This document shows positions 17,222 to 26,063 of a stretch of 64,000 nt of DNA, piece by piece. The stretch comes from Clostridium beijerinckii (lineage in GTDB: Bacteria; Bacillota; Clostridia; Clostridiales; Clostridiaceae). Under the pieces are notes generated by a model, which had not been told where the DNA came from, made no database searches, and worked only from the letters and a program-made list of their open reading frames with translations. How positions within the stretch are numbered: position 1 is the stretch's first letter; each line of letters begins with the position of its first letter. The position numbers were made by a program, and so were the translations under genes. The stretch is taken from the NCBI RefSeq assembly GCF_018223745.1, contig NZ_CP073653.1, positions 4,240,001 through 4,304,000 on the forward strand. The letters run 5' to 3'.

Positions 17222-17786
17222 TTTACCTCCATTATTAATTAGTTAGTATGTCATATCTTCTTGCTATTACTAACTGATTATAACATATGCATTCAATATA
17301 TTCTTGACTGCTTTTCAAAACACTGACAATATGAATTACCAATTAATTTCTGGATTTATGTCAATATTTTATTAATAAAAGATCGGACTTTTAAGATGCT
17401 TGTTTGAATTATTGATTATATTTATTAAAATTTACGCATTTAATATATAATTATAAGGAATATTATCAATAATATTTATTTTATATTACAATATTACAGT
17501 CTTTATTCGAAATTTCACTCAAATACTAAACAAACTCTACCTATAAACAATATATAACAATAATTCCAAAATAATACGATAATTTATCTGTAACGGCTAT
17601 ATAAAAAAAATATCATATAGTCTTGTCATTTGATAACGTTTTGTCTTCCTTATATTTACTTTTTTGGTTTAAAAGATTGATTCTGTAAATTTTAGTGATA
17701 ACATATATTTAATAACATATAAAAATTTAATTTTCATATAAAATTTTTAATGTTTATTAATTTTTAAATCATAAGGAGGATTAGTC
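17222..17786 (+). promoter_or_regulatory. Divergent control region of the sol operon
   Basis: These 565 bases between the DTW gene and ald have no open frame. A candidate housekeeping promoter is TTTGAT (17629-17634), 16-base spacer, TATATT (17651-17656). TTCGAAA at 17506-17512 is a 6/7 match, on the minus strand, to the Spo0A box TGTCGAA, interesting because Spo0A controls solvent genes in these clostridia. AAGGAGG stands 9 bases before ald. The assignments are tentative. Confidence 0.4.
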
Positions 17787-19193
17787 ATGATCAAAGACAC
17801 ACTAGTATCTGTAACAAAAGATTTAAAATTAAAAACAAATGTTGAAAACATTAATTTAAAGAACTACAAGGATAATTCTTCATGTTTCGGAGTATTCGAA
17901 AATGTTGAAAATGCTATAAGCAGCGCTGTACACGCACAAAAGATATTATCCCTTCATTATACAAAAGAACAAAGAGAAAAAATCATAACTGAGATAAGAA
18001 AGGCCGCATTACAAAATAAAGAGGTCTTGGCTACAATGATTCTAGACGAAACACATATGGGAAGATATGAGGATAAAATATTAAAACATAAATTGGTAGC
18101 TAAATATACTCCTGGCACAGAAGATTTAACTACTACTGCCTGGTCAGGAGATAACGGACTCACAGTCGTAGAAATGTCTCCATATGGTGTTATAGGTGCA
18201 ATAACTCCTTCTACGAATCCAACTGAAACAGTAATATGTAATAGTATAGGCATGATAGCTGCTGGAAATGCTGTAGTATTTAACGGACATCCAGGCGCTA
18301 AAAAATGTGTTGCCTTTGCTATCGAAATGATAAATAGAGCTATTATTTCATGTGGCGGTCCTGAAAATCTAGTAACAACTATAAAAAATCCAACTATGGA
18401 GTCTCTAGATGCAATTATTAAGCATCCTTCAATAAAACTTCTTTGCGGAACTGGAGGTCCAGGAATGGTAAAAACCCTCTTAAATTCTGGTAAGAAAGCT
18501 ATTGGTGCTGGTGCTGGAAATCCACCAGTTATTGTAGATGATACTGCTGATATAGAAAAGGCTGGTAGGAGCATCATTGAAGGCTGTTCTTTTGATAATA
18601 ATTTACCTTGTATTGCAGAAAAAGAAGTATTTGTTTTTGAGAATATTGCAGATGATTTAATATCTAACATGCTAAAAAATAATGCTGTAATTATAAATGA
18701 ATATCAAATATCAAAATTAATAGATTTAGTATTACAAAAAAATAATGAAACTCAAGAATACTCTATAAATAAAAAATGGGTAGGAAAAGATGCAAAATTA
18801 TTTTTAGATGAAATAGATGTTGAGTCTCCTTCAAATGTTAAATGTATAATCTGCGAAGTAAATGCAAATCATCCATTTGTCATGACAGAACTCATGATGC
18901 CAATATTACCAATTGTAAGAGTTAAAGATATAGATGAAGCTATTAAATATGCAAAGATAGCAGAACAAAATAGAAAACATAGTGCCTATATTTATTCTAA
19001 AAATATAGACAACCTAAATAGATTTGAAAGAGAAATTGATACTACTATTTTTGTAAAGAACGCTAAATCTTTTGCTGGTGTTGGTTATGAAGCTGAAGGA
19101 TTTACAACTTTCACTATTGCTGGATCTACTGGTGAAGGCATAACCTCTGCAAGAAATTTTACAAGACAAAGAAGATGTGTACTTGCCGGCTAA
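17787..19193 (+). CDS. ald: CoA-acylating aldehyde dehydrogenase (butanal dehydrogenase)
   Basis: This 468-residue protein is almost word for word the Ald/Bld enzyme of solventogenic clostridia. It reduces butyryl-CoA (and acetyl-CoA) to the aldehyde with NAD(P)H, releasing CoA, the entry step to butanol. The catalytic cysteine is Cys275 in NNLPCIAEKE, and the nucleotide fold includes GVIGAITPSTNPTET and LLCGTGGPGMVK. It lacks a signal sequence and acts in the cytosol. It is first in the ald-ctfA-ctfB-adc operon, preceded by AAGGAGG and a long leader. The alcohol dehydrogenase needed for the next step is not in this operon. Confidence 0.96.
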   Translation: MIKDTLVSVTKDLKLKTNVENINLKNYKDNSSCFGVFENVENAISSAVHAQKILSLHYTKEQREKIITEIRKAALQNKEVLATMILDETHMGRYEDKILKHKLVAKYTPGTEDLTTTAWSGDNGLTVVEMSPYGVIGAITPSTNPTETVICNSIGMIAAGNAVVFNGHPGAKKCVAFAIEMINRAIISCGGPENLVTTIKNPTMESLDAIIKHPSIKLLCGTGGPGMVKTLLNSGKKAIGAGAGNPPVIVDDTADIEKAGRSIIEGCSFDNNLPCIAEKEVFVFENIADDLISNMLKNNAVIINEYQISKLIDLVLQKNNETQEYSINKKWVGKDAKLFLDEIDVESPSNVKCIICEVNANHPFVMTELMMPILPIVRVKDIDEAIKYAKIAEQNRKHSAYIYSKNIDNLNRFEREIDTTIFVKNAKSFAGVGYEAEGFTTFTIAGSTGEGITSARNFTRQRRCVLAG

Positions 19194-19284
19194 CTTCTTG
19201 CTAAATTTATACATTTATTCACATAACTTTAATATGCAATGTTCCCACAAAATATTAAAAACTATTTAGAAGGGAGATATTAAA

Positions 19285-19938
19285 ATGAATAAATTAGTAA
19301 AATTAACAGATTTAAAGCGCATTTTCAAAGATGGTATGACAATTATGGTTGGGGGTTTTTTAGATTGTGGAACTCCTGAAAATATTATAGATATGCTAGT
19401 TGATTTAAATATAAAAAATCTGACTATTATAAGCAATGATACAGCTTTTCCTAATAAAGGAATAGGAAAACTTATTGTAAATGGTCAAGTTTCTAAAGTA
19501 ATTGCTTCACATATTGGAACTAATCCTGAAACTGGAAAAAAAATGAGCTCTGGTGAACTTAAAGTTGAGCTTTCCCCACAAGGAACACTGATTGAAAGAA
19601 TTCGTGCAGCTGGATCTGGACTCGGAGGTGTATTAACTCCAACTGGACTTGGGACTATCGTTGAAGAAGGTAAGAAAAAAGTTACTATCGATGGCAAAGA
19701 ATATCTATTAGAACTTCCTTTATCTGCTGATGTTTCATTAATAAAAGGTAGCGTTGTAGATGAATTTGGAAATACCTTCTATAGAGCTGCTACTAAAAAT
19801 TTCAATCCATATATGGCAATGGCTGCAAAAACAGTTATAGTTGAAGCAGAAAATTTAGTTAAATGTGAAGATTTAAAAAGAGATGCCATAATGACTCCTG
19901 GCGTATTAGTAGATTATATCGTTAAGGAGGCGGCTTAA
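19285..19938 (+). CDS. ctfA: Acetoacetate:butyrate/acetate CoA-transferase subunit A
   Basis: This 217-residue alpha subunit begins LVKLTDLKRIFKDGMTIMVGGF and contains the family motif GTLIERIRAAGSGLGGVLTPTG. With CtfB it transfers CoA from acetoacetyl-CoA to acetate or butyrate, reassimilating acids during solvent formation and supplying acetoacetate to Adc. It lies 91 bases after ald. The last codons (AAGGAGGCGGCT, stop at 19936-19938) double as the ribosome site for ctfB, which starts at the very next base. Confidence 0.96.
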   Translation: MNKLVKLTDLKRIFKDGMTIMVGGFLDCGTPENIIDMLVDLNIKNLTIISNDTAFPNKGIGKLIVNGQVSKVIASHIGTNPETGKKMSSGELKVELSPQGTLIERIRAAGSGLGGVLTPTGLGTIVEEGKKKVTIDGKEYLLELPLSADVSLIKGSVVDEFGNTFYRAATKNFNPYMAMAAKTVIVEAENLVKCEDLKRDAIMTPGVLVDYIVKEAA

Positions 19939-20604
19939 TTGATTGTAGATAAAGTTTTAGCAAAAGAGATAATTGCCAAAAGAGTTGCAAAAGAACTAAA
20001 AAAAGACCAACTCGTAAACCTTGGAATAGGACTTCCAACTTTAGTAGCAAATTATGTACCAAAAGAAATGAACATTACTTTTGAATCAGAAAATGGCATG
20101 GTTGGTATGGCACAAATGGCATCATCAGGTGAAAATGACCCAGATATAATAAATGCTGGCGGGGAATATGTAACATTATTACCTCAAGGTTCATTTTTTG
20201 ATAGTTCAATGTCTTTCGCACTAATACGAGGAGGACATGTTGATGTTGCTGTTCTTGGTGCTCTAGAAGTTGATGAAAAAGGTAATTTAGCTAACTGGAT
20301 TGTTCCAAATAAAATTGTCCCAGGTATGGGTGGCGCTATGGATTTAGCAATAGGTGCAAAAAAAATAATAGTAGCAATGCAACATACCGGAAAAGGCAAA
20401 CCTAAAATCGTTAAAAAATGTACTCTCCCACTTACTGCTAAAGCTCAGGTGGATTTAATTGTTACGGAGCTTTGTGTAATTGATGTAACAAATGACGGCT
20501 TACTTTTAAAAGAAATTCATAAAGATACAACTATTGATGAAATAAAATTTTTAACAGATGCAGATTTAATTATTCCAGATAACTTAAAGATTATGGATAT
20601 ATGA
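19939..20604 (+). CDS. ctfB: Acetoacetate:butyrate/acetate CoA-transferase subunit B
   Basis: The start codon is TTG, immediately after the ctfA stop, with GGAGG inside the end of ctfA; no nearby ATG has a comparable site. The 221-residue beta subunit has NLGIGLPTLVANYV and the catalytic motif SENG with Glu51, which forms the enzyme-CoA thioester. Zero spacing implies tight translational coupling and a 1:1 subunit ratio. The TTG start is also seen in the C. beijerinckii homologue (from memory). Confidence 0.95.
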   Translation: MIVDKVLAKEIIAKRVAKELKKDQLVNLGIGLPTLVANYVPKEMNITFESENGMVGMAQMASSGENDPDIINAGGEYVTLLPQGSFFDSSMSFALIRGGHVDVAVLGALEVDEKGNLANWIVPNKIVPGMGGAMDLAIGAKKIIVAMQHTGKGKPKIVKKCTLPLTAKAQVDLIVTELCVIDVTNDGLLLKEIHKDTTIDEIKFLTDADLIIPDNLKIMDI

Positions 20605-20676
20605 ATCATTCTATTTTAAATATATAACTTTAAAAATCTTATGTATTAAAAACTAAGAAAAGAGGTTGATTGTTTT

Positions 20677-21417
20677 ATGTTAGAAAGTGAAGTATCTAAA
20701 CAAATTACAACTCCACTTGCTGCTCCAGCGTTTCCTAGAGGACCATATAGATTTCACAATAGAGAATATCTAAACATTATTTATCGAACTGATTTAGATG
20801 CTCTTCGAAAAATAGTACCAGAGCCACTTGAATTAGATGGAGCATATGTTAGATTTGAGATGATGGCTATGCCTGATACAACCGGACTAGGCTCATATAC
20901 AGAATGTGGTCAAGCTATTCCAGTAAAATATAATGGTGTTAAGGGTGACTACTTGCATATGATGTATCTAGATAATGAACCTGCTATTGCTGTTGGAAGA
21001 GAAAGTAGCGCTTATCCAAAAAAGCTTGGCTATCCAAAGCTATTTGTTGATTCAGACACTTTAGTTGGGACACTTAAGTATGGTACATTACCAGTAGCTA
21101 CCGCAACAATGGGATATAAGCACGAGCCTCTAGATCTTAAAGAAGCCTATGCTCAAATTGCAAGACCCAATTTTATGCTAAAAATCATTCAAGGTTACGA
21201 TGGTAAGCCAAGAATTTGTGAACTAATATGTGCAGAAAATACTGATATAACTATTCACGGTGCTTGGACTGGAAGTGCACGTCTACAATTATTTAGCCAT
21301 GCACTAGCTCCTCTTGCTGATTTACCTGTATTAGATATTGTATCAGCATCTCATATCCTAACAGATTTAACTCTTGGAACACCTAAGGTTGTACATGATT
21401 ATCTTTCCAAAAGTTAA
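20677..21417 (+). CDS. adc: Acetoacetate decarboxylase
   Basis: This 246-residue enzyme decarboxylates acetoacetate to acetone and CO2. Lys115, in SAYPKKLGYPK, is the Schiff-base lysine, and the adjacent Lys116 lowers its pKa. The frame shows RGPYRFHNREYLNIIYRTD at the N-terminus and LDIVSASHILTDLTLG near the end, as in known clostridial Adc. It is the last gene of the sol operon, 72 bases after ctfB, with a strong terminator 60 bases downstream. Co-transcription with ald and ctfAB distinguishes this group from C. acetobutylicum. Confidence 0.96.
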   Translation: MLESEVSKQITTPLAAPAFPRGPYRFHNREYLNIIYRTDLDALRKIVPEPLELDGAYVRFEMMAMPDTTGLGSYTECGQAIPVKYNGVKGDYLHMMYLDNEPAIAVGRESSAYPKKLGYPKLFVDSDTLVGTLKYGTLPVATATMGYKHEPLDLKEAYAQIARPNFMLKIIQGYDGKPRICELICAENTDITIHGAWTGSARLQLFSHALAPLADLPVLDIVSASHILTDLTLGTPKVVHDYLSKS

Positions 21418-21475
21418 AAAATGATAGCAAAATTGAAACCCATATTCTAATCTCATAAATCATTAAAATATATAT

Positions 21476-21511
21476 AAAAACGGCAGTATCTACAAAAGTA
21501 CTGTCGTTTTT
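21476..21511 (+). terminator. Sol operon terminator
   Basis: AAAAACGGCAGTA (21476-21488) pairs with TACTGTCGTTTTT (21499-21511), with one G-U and a 10-base loop, ending in a U-run. It would also work leftward for the gene at 21568-22215 because the left arm begins with A residues. Confidence 0.85.
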
Positions 21512-21567
21512 GCTTATATCTTATTTCTCTAGGCATTAATAATTGAAAAAACTTAAGCAATTTAAAA

Positions 21568-22215
21568 TTAATATCTCTGCCCTTCTTGAAGTAACTTAGT
21601 GTATAAAGATCCAAAAGATACATTAACATACACATTTACAAAAATCATTCCAAAAGACATAAATACATCAAAATATTCGGGATGCCAATATTTTATAGCT
21701 ACTGCCGGAGCTATTACTAATAAGCTCCATCCTATAAAACTTATATATAACCAAAATATTTCTGAAATGTGTCCATCTGTCATTTTAATACTTCTATCAA
21801 TTGCTTCTTGAATGCTTATATTAGGATGTTCAGCCCATATATAGTATGTCATAGAATATTTTGCAGCTGCTATTATACCTGGGATTATTAATAATAGTGA
21901 CCATAATAGTGTAAGAATATTTACTGTTAGCGTAATTCCTAATGCTTTAAAGAATTTCTTTGTGCCAGTAAATATATCTGAAAAATTAACTTGTTCTCCT
22001 CTAACTATGTTTAATATTATACTAAAATATCCAAATGTAAATAATGCACCAAATATAATTTCTAATATCAAATTCCATATAACACTAGAATCTTGAAATA
22101 AGCCTCCTATAATACCTGCGCCACTGTACACTAGCGTACTTAATATTCCAATCTTCCAATTACCTTTCAAACTATATCTTGCACTTTTTCTTATTTCTTT
22201 GCTCTCAATATCCAT
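21568..22215 (-). CDS. DUF975 family integral membrane protein
   Basis: The 215-residue protein opens with the DUF975 hallmark KEIRKSARYSLKGNWKIGIL and contains AAKYSMTYYIWAEHPNISIQEAIDRSIKMTDGH followed by a WLYISFIGW helix, also typical. About five membrane segments are visible. The family has no established function. It converges on the sol operon and probably shares the bidirectional terminator at 21476-21511. Confidence 0.82.
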   Translation of the reverse strand: MDIESKEIRKSARYSLKGNWKIGILSTLVYSGAGIIGGLFQDSSVIWNLILEIIFGALFTFGYFSIILNIVRGEQVNFSDIFTGTKKFFKALGITLTVNILTLLWSLLLIIPGIIAAAKYSMTYYIWAEHPNISIQEAIDRSIKMTDGHISEIFWLYISFIGWSLLVIAPAVAIKYWHPEYFDVFMSFGMIFVNVYVNVSFGSLYTKLLQEGQRY

Positions 22216-22371
22216 ATATCTCCCTCTAAACTTCTCTCAAATTAATAATAAACTAAACCTTTTATCAATCTCCATAAAATATTTTTCTACTAACCTGCTA
22301 TTTGATTGAGTTCAAATTTAATTATTTATAGTGCTACTAATACTAGTACATATTCTGAAATTTTATATAAA

Positions 22372-22404
22372 ATATCATATTCCTAATTTTACGCAATGTG
22401 ATAT
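22372..22404 (-). terminator. Hairpin of the ATATCACATT family, downstream of the GNAT gene
   Basis: ATATCATATT (22372-22381) pairs with AATGTGATAT (22395-22404), with one G-U. Similar hairpins occur at 24423-24466 and 56447-56483, each after a leftward gene. Confidence 0.5.
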
Positions 22405-22459
22405 ATAAATTTACAATCCAATTGTACTTTTATAAATACAAGACTGTAAGTTTTTAGAA

Positions 22460-22915
22460 TCACGTCCTTTTCAAAATGTAATTTCCAATTTTAAAACCAT
22501 AATTACTGTAGAAAGGTAACGCTTCATCATTTGCATATACCACATTAATTTGAATATCTGTTATAGCGTTAGATTCAAACCAACTTAAAGCATTTTTCAT
22601 AAGCTTGTCTCCTATCTTAAGCTTTCGATACTTTTTCTCAACAAATATAGATTCTATTTCTCCCAAATTATTTTCAATTGAGCTTAAACAATATCCTACA
22701 TAATTTCCCGTTTCATTGTCTAGAAGCATATCTAACTTAACAACACCGTTTTTAGCCTTTTTGCAAATAGATTCTATTCTTTTGTCAAAAGTAAATCTGT
22801 CATATTTATCCTTAAAGTGCACAGATTTATTATAGTGAATAGAATTAAGTTGTTCCCATAATGGTTTCATTAACTCAATTTCCTTTATTCCCTTTTCAAC
22901 AATAGAAATATTCAT
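22460..22915 (-). CDS. GNAT-family N-acetyltransferase
   Basis: The ATG at 22913-22915, just after GGGAGGG, gives 151 residues. The family core is IESIFVEKKYRKLKIGDKLMKNALSWFESN, where KLKIGDKL is the acetyl-CoA loop, followed by INVVYANDEALPFYSNYGFKIGNYIL (motif B). The acceptor is unknown. A shared promoter-like motif lies at 22972-22991 and a hairpin follows the gene. Confidence 0.83.
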   Translation of the reverse strand: MNISIVEKGIKEIELMKPLWEQLNSIHYNKSVHFKDKYDRFTFDKRIESICKKAKNGVVKLDMLLDNETGNYVGYCLSSIENNLGEIESIFVEKKYRKLKIGDKLMKNALSWFESNAITDIQINVVYANDEALPFYSNYGFKIGNYILKRT

Positions 22916-22971
22916 AAACCCTCCCACTACTCAATTAATATATAATAAAAACTAACTTGCTATATAAACAA

Positions 22972-22991
22972 ATTATAACAGTATTGTAAAT
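22972..22991 (-). promoter_or_regulatory. Shared promoter-like motif
   Basis: The minus strand reads ATTTACAATACTGTTATAAT, an extended -10 with the TTTACAA block, 57-76 bases upstream of the GNAT start. Confidence 0.5.
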
Positions 22992-23033
22992 AGTGGTAAA
23001 TCCATTCTCTAATTAATTAATGATAATTTAAGA

Positions 23034-23627
23034 TTATTTTTCTTCATTATGTAAAAGTCTTATTAAATTATCTTTATGTTTATATATCATTAAAATACAT
23101 GCTATTAAACTGCTTATTATTATTAAAATAGGTGCTTTCATAATTATACACATTAAAGGTATCGTTACCCCTATTGCAATTGACCTTATAGAAACTATAC
23201 TTGTAAATAAACGCAATATAAAATGAACTGCAACTCCAACCAATGTTGGAATTGGTACAATTACAAAGAATGCACCAATAGTTGTATTAACTCCCTTCCC
23301 ACCATTAAATCCTAGGAATGGAGTAAAATCGTGTCCCAAAATTACCGCTATAGCAATAATCGAAAGATAAGTATCCATTGACATTTGTAGTTCAAGAATC
23401 TTTGCTAAACAAATTCCTAAAGCTACAGGAATTATACCTTTTGAAATATCCACTATTTGCGTAATAATAGATATTTTACGTCCTGCTACTCTATTAACAT
23501 TTGTAGATCCTATATTCCCACTACCTTTGGTCCTTATATCAATTCCATGCAACTTTTTGATAATTAAGTATCCTGTAGGAATTGAACCACATAAAAAAGA
23601 TACTATAATTGATAAAATAATAATCAT
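23034..23627 (-). CDS. plsY: Glycerol-3-phosphate acyltransferase PlsY
   Basis: This 197-residue membrane enzyme transfers an acyl chain from acyl-phosphate to glycerol-3-phosphate, making lysophosphatidic acid. It shows the PlsY motifs GSIPTGYLI, KGSGNIGSTNVNRVAG and GHDFTPFLGFNGGKGVNT, and about five membrane helices. Canonical proteins have GATN and GHxFPVFLGF, so GSTN and HDFT are mild variants. It appears to be an accessory PlsY embedded among small genes rather than next to the housekeeping locus; a second copy elsewhere in the genome is likely but not seen. Confidence 0.88.
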   Translation of the reverse strand: MIIILSIIVSFLCGSIPTGYLIIKKLHGIDIRTKGSGNIGSTNVNRVAGRKISIITQIVDISKGIIPVALGICLAKILELQMSMDTYLSIIAIAVILGHDFTPFLGFNGGKGVNTTIGAFFVIVPIPTLVGVAVHFILRLFTSIVSIRSIAIGVTIPLMCIIMKAPILIIISSLIACILMIYKHKDNLIRLLHNEEK

Positions 23628-23684
23628 ATATTCTCCCTAACTTTATTCTATTTTTTTAATTTATAATAGTGAGATGCCCTAAAA

Positions 23685-24011
23685 TTAGAACAATCCTCCA
23701 TTATATTTCTTTTGTGCTCTAAACATCATCCTAAATCCCAATACAGCAAATATTACAAAACATATCCATCCATATTTTGTGTTTCCTATTAAATTAATAA
23801 TGCCTGTCAGTATAATTCCAATTCCCATGATAATGCATCCTTTTCCAACTTCCTCAGTATAAGGTTTCTTATCACTTTCAGCAACCCTTGCATAATGATA
23901 ATCGTGAATCAATGTTATCTGCTCTTTTTTCCAAATACGCCATCCTAAAAATATAGAAAGTATTCCTAGTGGAATCATTAATATCAAGTTAATCACGTAC
24001 TCATCTCCCAA
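23685..24011 (-). CDS. Small membrane protein, DUF3784-like
   Basis: This 108-residue protein has one helix at 7-25, a polar stretch ITLIHDYHYARVAESDKKPYTEEVGKG and two further helices (about 57-75 and 80-97). Its plan (helix, short polar linker, two helices) parallels its neighbour at 24020-24340 and the DUF3784 group. The ATG-like start lies 8 bases downstream of that neighbour's stop, so the two are probably co-transcribed. Function unknown. Confidence 0.65.
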   Translation of the reverse strand: MGDEYVINLILMIPLGILSIFLGWRIWKKEQITLIHDYHYARVAESDKKPYTEEVGKGCIIMGIGIILTGIINLIGNTKYGWICFVIFAVLGFRMMFRAQKKYNGGLF

Positions 24012-24019
24012 TTAAATTA

Positions 24020-24340
24020 TTATTTTTTATATTTATCAAATGCTTTTTCTGGATTAAAATGAATATTTTTAAAAAGATATATAAACCAAACTAGAAAAGC
24101 AATCCAAAAGCATAATTTACCCAAAAATATTGATGTTATTGCACCAATAAGATATATAATTGAACATGTAAAGCAGAAATTACGTTCATCTTTACTTAAA
24201 CGAACTTCATCGTATTTTTCTCGTTCTTTCTTAGTTTTTAAATTATATCCCGATATCAGAATACATGCTTCATCTTTAAAAATCAGAAATACCATTCCAA
24301 GTAATCCAAAAATAGCTGACATAATAAAGCCAATAATCAT
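24020..24340 (-). CDS. DUF3784-family small membrane protein
   Basis: The ATG at 24338-24340, ten bases after GAGGAG, gives 106 residues. The sequence ILISGYNLKTKKEREKYDEVRLSKDERNFC between the first and second helix is the recognisable DUF3784 core. Three membrane helices in all. Function is unknown; such proteins are frequent in accessory regions of clostridia. It is upstream of, and probably in one transcript with, the similar protein at 23685-24011. Confidence 0.72.
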   Translation of the reverse strand: MIIGFIMSAIFGLLGMVFLIFKDEACILISGYNLKTKKEREKYDEVRLSKDERNFCFTCSIIYLIGAITSIFLGKLCFWIAFLVWFIYLFKNIHFNPEKAFDKYKK

Positions 24341-24405
24341 GATTTTCCATCTCCTCAAGTAAAAATAGAAAATATCTAGTTTTTAACTAATTTATATTGT
24401 AATTA

Positions 24406-24426
24406 ATTCTAACATAAATAGTAAAT
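24406..24426 (-). promoter_or_regulatory. Shared promoter-like motif fused to a hairpin
   Basis: The minus strand reads ATTTACTATTTATGTTAGAAT, directly continuing the right arm of the hairpin at 24423-24466. It would serve the DUF3784 gene pair. Confidence 0.45.
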
Positions 24427-24466
24427 ATCACATTACCCATTTATTATTTTGAATAATGTGATATTT
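24423..24466 (-). repeat. Perfect 13-bp inverted repeat (ATATCACATT family)
   Basis: AAATATCACATTA (24423-24435) and TAATGTGATATTT (24454-24466) are perfectly complementary around 18 bases. It lies between the YciI gene and the DUF3784 pair and could end the former while carrying the promoter of the latter. Confidence 0.6.
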
Positions 24467-24515
24467 AAAATTCTTATTCATTTATTAAGAGTTATATTAA
24501 TCTATAAAGCAAACT

Positions 24516-24803
24516 TTACTCAACAAATTCCTTAAAACCTTCAGAATACTTTGTTGGTTGGAATTCTATTACATCATAATTAGCAACTCCATTTTTATGA
24601 AATGGATCTTCACTAATAATTTCATTTACCTCTTCTTTATTTTTTGCGCTGCATAAAATTATTCCACCATCTCTAGGATTTTTTCTCCCTGAGCAGATAA
24701 AGTTGTTACTAGCATAGTATTTATTTAAGAATGTAATGTGATCTTTCAAATGCTTTTCAACCTCTTCTAGTGGTTTAACATAAGTTAAATTTACTATAAA
24801 CAT
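24516..24803 (-). CDS. YciI-family protein
   Basis: This 95-residue protein has the YCII ferredoxin-like fold sequence: FIVNLTYVKPLEEVEKHLKDHITFLNKYYASNNFICSGRK, then GGIILCSAKNKEEVNEIISEDPF. The conserved His in KDH and the Asp in EDPF match the family's putative active-site pair. The biochemical role of most YciI proteins is unknown; some take part in dehalogenation or signalling fusions. Shared promoter-like motif at 24843-24862. Confidence 0.85.
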   Translation of the reverse strand: MFIVNLTYVKPLEEVEKHLKDHITFLNKYYASNNFICSGRKNPRDGGIILCSAKNKEEVNEIISEDPFHKNGVANYDVIEFQPTKYSEGFKEFVE

Positions 24804-24842
24804 TTTCTTTCCCCCAAGTCTAAATTACAATTTGTTTTATAA

Positions 24843-24862
24843 ATTATAACATACTTGTAAAT
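24843..24862 (-). promoter_or_regulatory. Shared promoter-like motif
   Basis: The minus strand reads ATTTACAAGTATGTTATAAT, preceded by AATAGTGCGATATT as at other sites of this family. Confidence 0.5.
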
Positions 24863-24953
24863 ATCGCACTATTAACTTTTCAAATTACATTATTTAAACT
24901 TCTGCCTGCACATTTGTTTTATTATTACAAAAAAATATAATAAACTCTACAAA

Positions 24954-25553
24954 TTAGAAATTGCCTTGCTCAACTGACAAGTTAATTATGTCTTCTTCTG
25001 TAATCTTCCGTAATACTCTGCAAGGATTTCCTACTGCAATTACCCCTGCTGGAATATCTTTATTTACTACGCTTCCTGCACCAATAACGCTACCTTTTCC
25101 TATAGTAACTCCACCACATACAGTTGCATTAGCACCAATCCATACGTCATCTTCTATTGTAATAGGTTTTGAGGTTCCAATCCCTTCTGCCCTTTGTGTT
25201 GGAAATACAGCATGTCCCGAGCAAGCCAAACAAACTCCAGGAGCTATAAATGCATTTGCACCAATGTAAACTGGCGATGTATCTAATATTACACAATTAT
25301 AGTTAATCACAGCAAGCCCATGGGTATGTATATTAAAACCATAATCGCAACGAAATAACGGCTCAATAAATGTTAGCGGATGGCAAGTTCCAAGCAGTTC
25401 TTTTAAAATATTACTTCTCTTTTCTTTTTCTGATGGTCCAGTCTGATTATATTCCCAGCATAATTCTTTCGCTTTTAGTTGTAATTCTGCTGGCATATCT
25501 GTGTGCTTTGAGCAATATCCTCTATTTTGTTTCATAATTTCTTTAAAATCCAT
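24954..25553 (-). CDS. Maltose/galactoside-type O-acetyltransferase (hexapeptide repeat)
   Basis: The ATG at 25551-25553 (nine bases after AAGGA) gives 199 residues. An N-terminal helical Mac domain (AELQLKAKELCWEYNQTGPSEKEKR) precedes left-handed beta-helix repeats (VYIGANAFIAPGV, IGANATVCGGVTIGKGSVIGAGSVV). His114 in CSGHAV corresponds to the catalytic His115 of GAT. The tail GNPCRVLRKI is standard for the family. It should acetylate a sugar with acetyl-CoA; the acceptor is unknown. Confidence 0.9.
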   Translation of the reverse strand: MDFKEIMKQNRGYCSKHTDMPAELQLKAKELCWEYNQTGPSEKEKRSNILKELLGTCHPLTFIEPLFRCDYGFNIHTHGLAVINYNCVILDTSPVYIGANAFIAPGVCLACSGHAVFPTQRAEGIGTSKPITIEDDVWIGANATVCGGVTIGKGSVIGAGSVVNKDIPAGVIAVGNPCRVLRKITEEDIINLSVEQGNF

Positions 25554-25593
25554 TATCTTAATTCCTTTCAAATTATGATTTATCTTTTATTTA

Positions 25594-25614
25594 ATTGTAG
25601 CATGTTTTGTAAAT
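25594..25614 (-). promoter_or_regulatory. Shared promoter-like motif (diverged)
   Basis: The minus strand reads ATTTACAAAACATGCTACAAT, with an extended -10 variant and the TTTACAA block, upstream of the acetyltransferase. Confidence 0.4.
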
Positions 25615-25724
25615 TATGAACTATTCAGTTTTAAAATCAGATAAAAAATGATAGATAGTAAATACATCTAGCTTACTTTCCCTCCCAGCCTAAATTGCAA
25701 TTTATCTAACAAATCACCAATTAG

Positions 25725-25967
25725 TCAACAGATAAATTCCATTCTTATAAATTCACCGTACCCAATAGGAGTATCTTTTTTATATATTTCCTTTACTATA
25801 AATCCTGCTCTTTTATAGCATTTAACTGCCCGCTCGTTGAAAGATCGCACCTCTAAATCAATTATTTTGCTTGGATACAAATTAGTACTAGAATATTCTC
25901 CATCATATTTCCAATTACAAATTTCTTTTGCATATAATTCTGTAAATTCTTCCAATATCAATCTCAT
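25725..25967 (-). pseudogene. GNAT acetyltransferase with its centre deleted
   Basis: The 80 codons join an N-terminal GNAT piece (LTELYAKEICNWKYDGEYS-like) directly to the end of motif B and the tail (LEVRSFNERAVKCYKRAGFIVKEIYKKDTPIGYGEFIRMEF). The acetyl-CoA loop and the central strands, roughly 70-80 residues, are missing, so the product cannot bind acetyl-CoA in the normal way. The frame is still open and a GGGGGAT ribosome site precedes the ATG at 25965-25967, so an in-frame deletion is the simplest explanation. Confidence 0.6.
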
Positions 25968-26063
25968 TTCATATCCCCCTGCCCATTTGTCATATCTACA
26001 CAATGCGAAGCAAAATAACTTCTAAATTATGCTGATAATTAATATTACAGTTTCCATATACAT

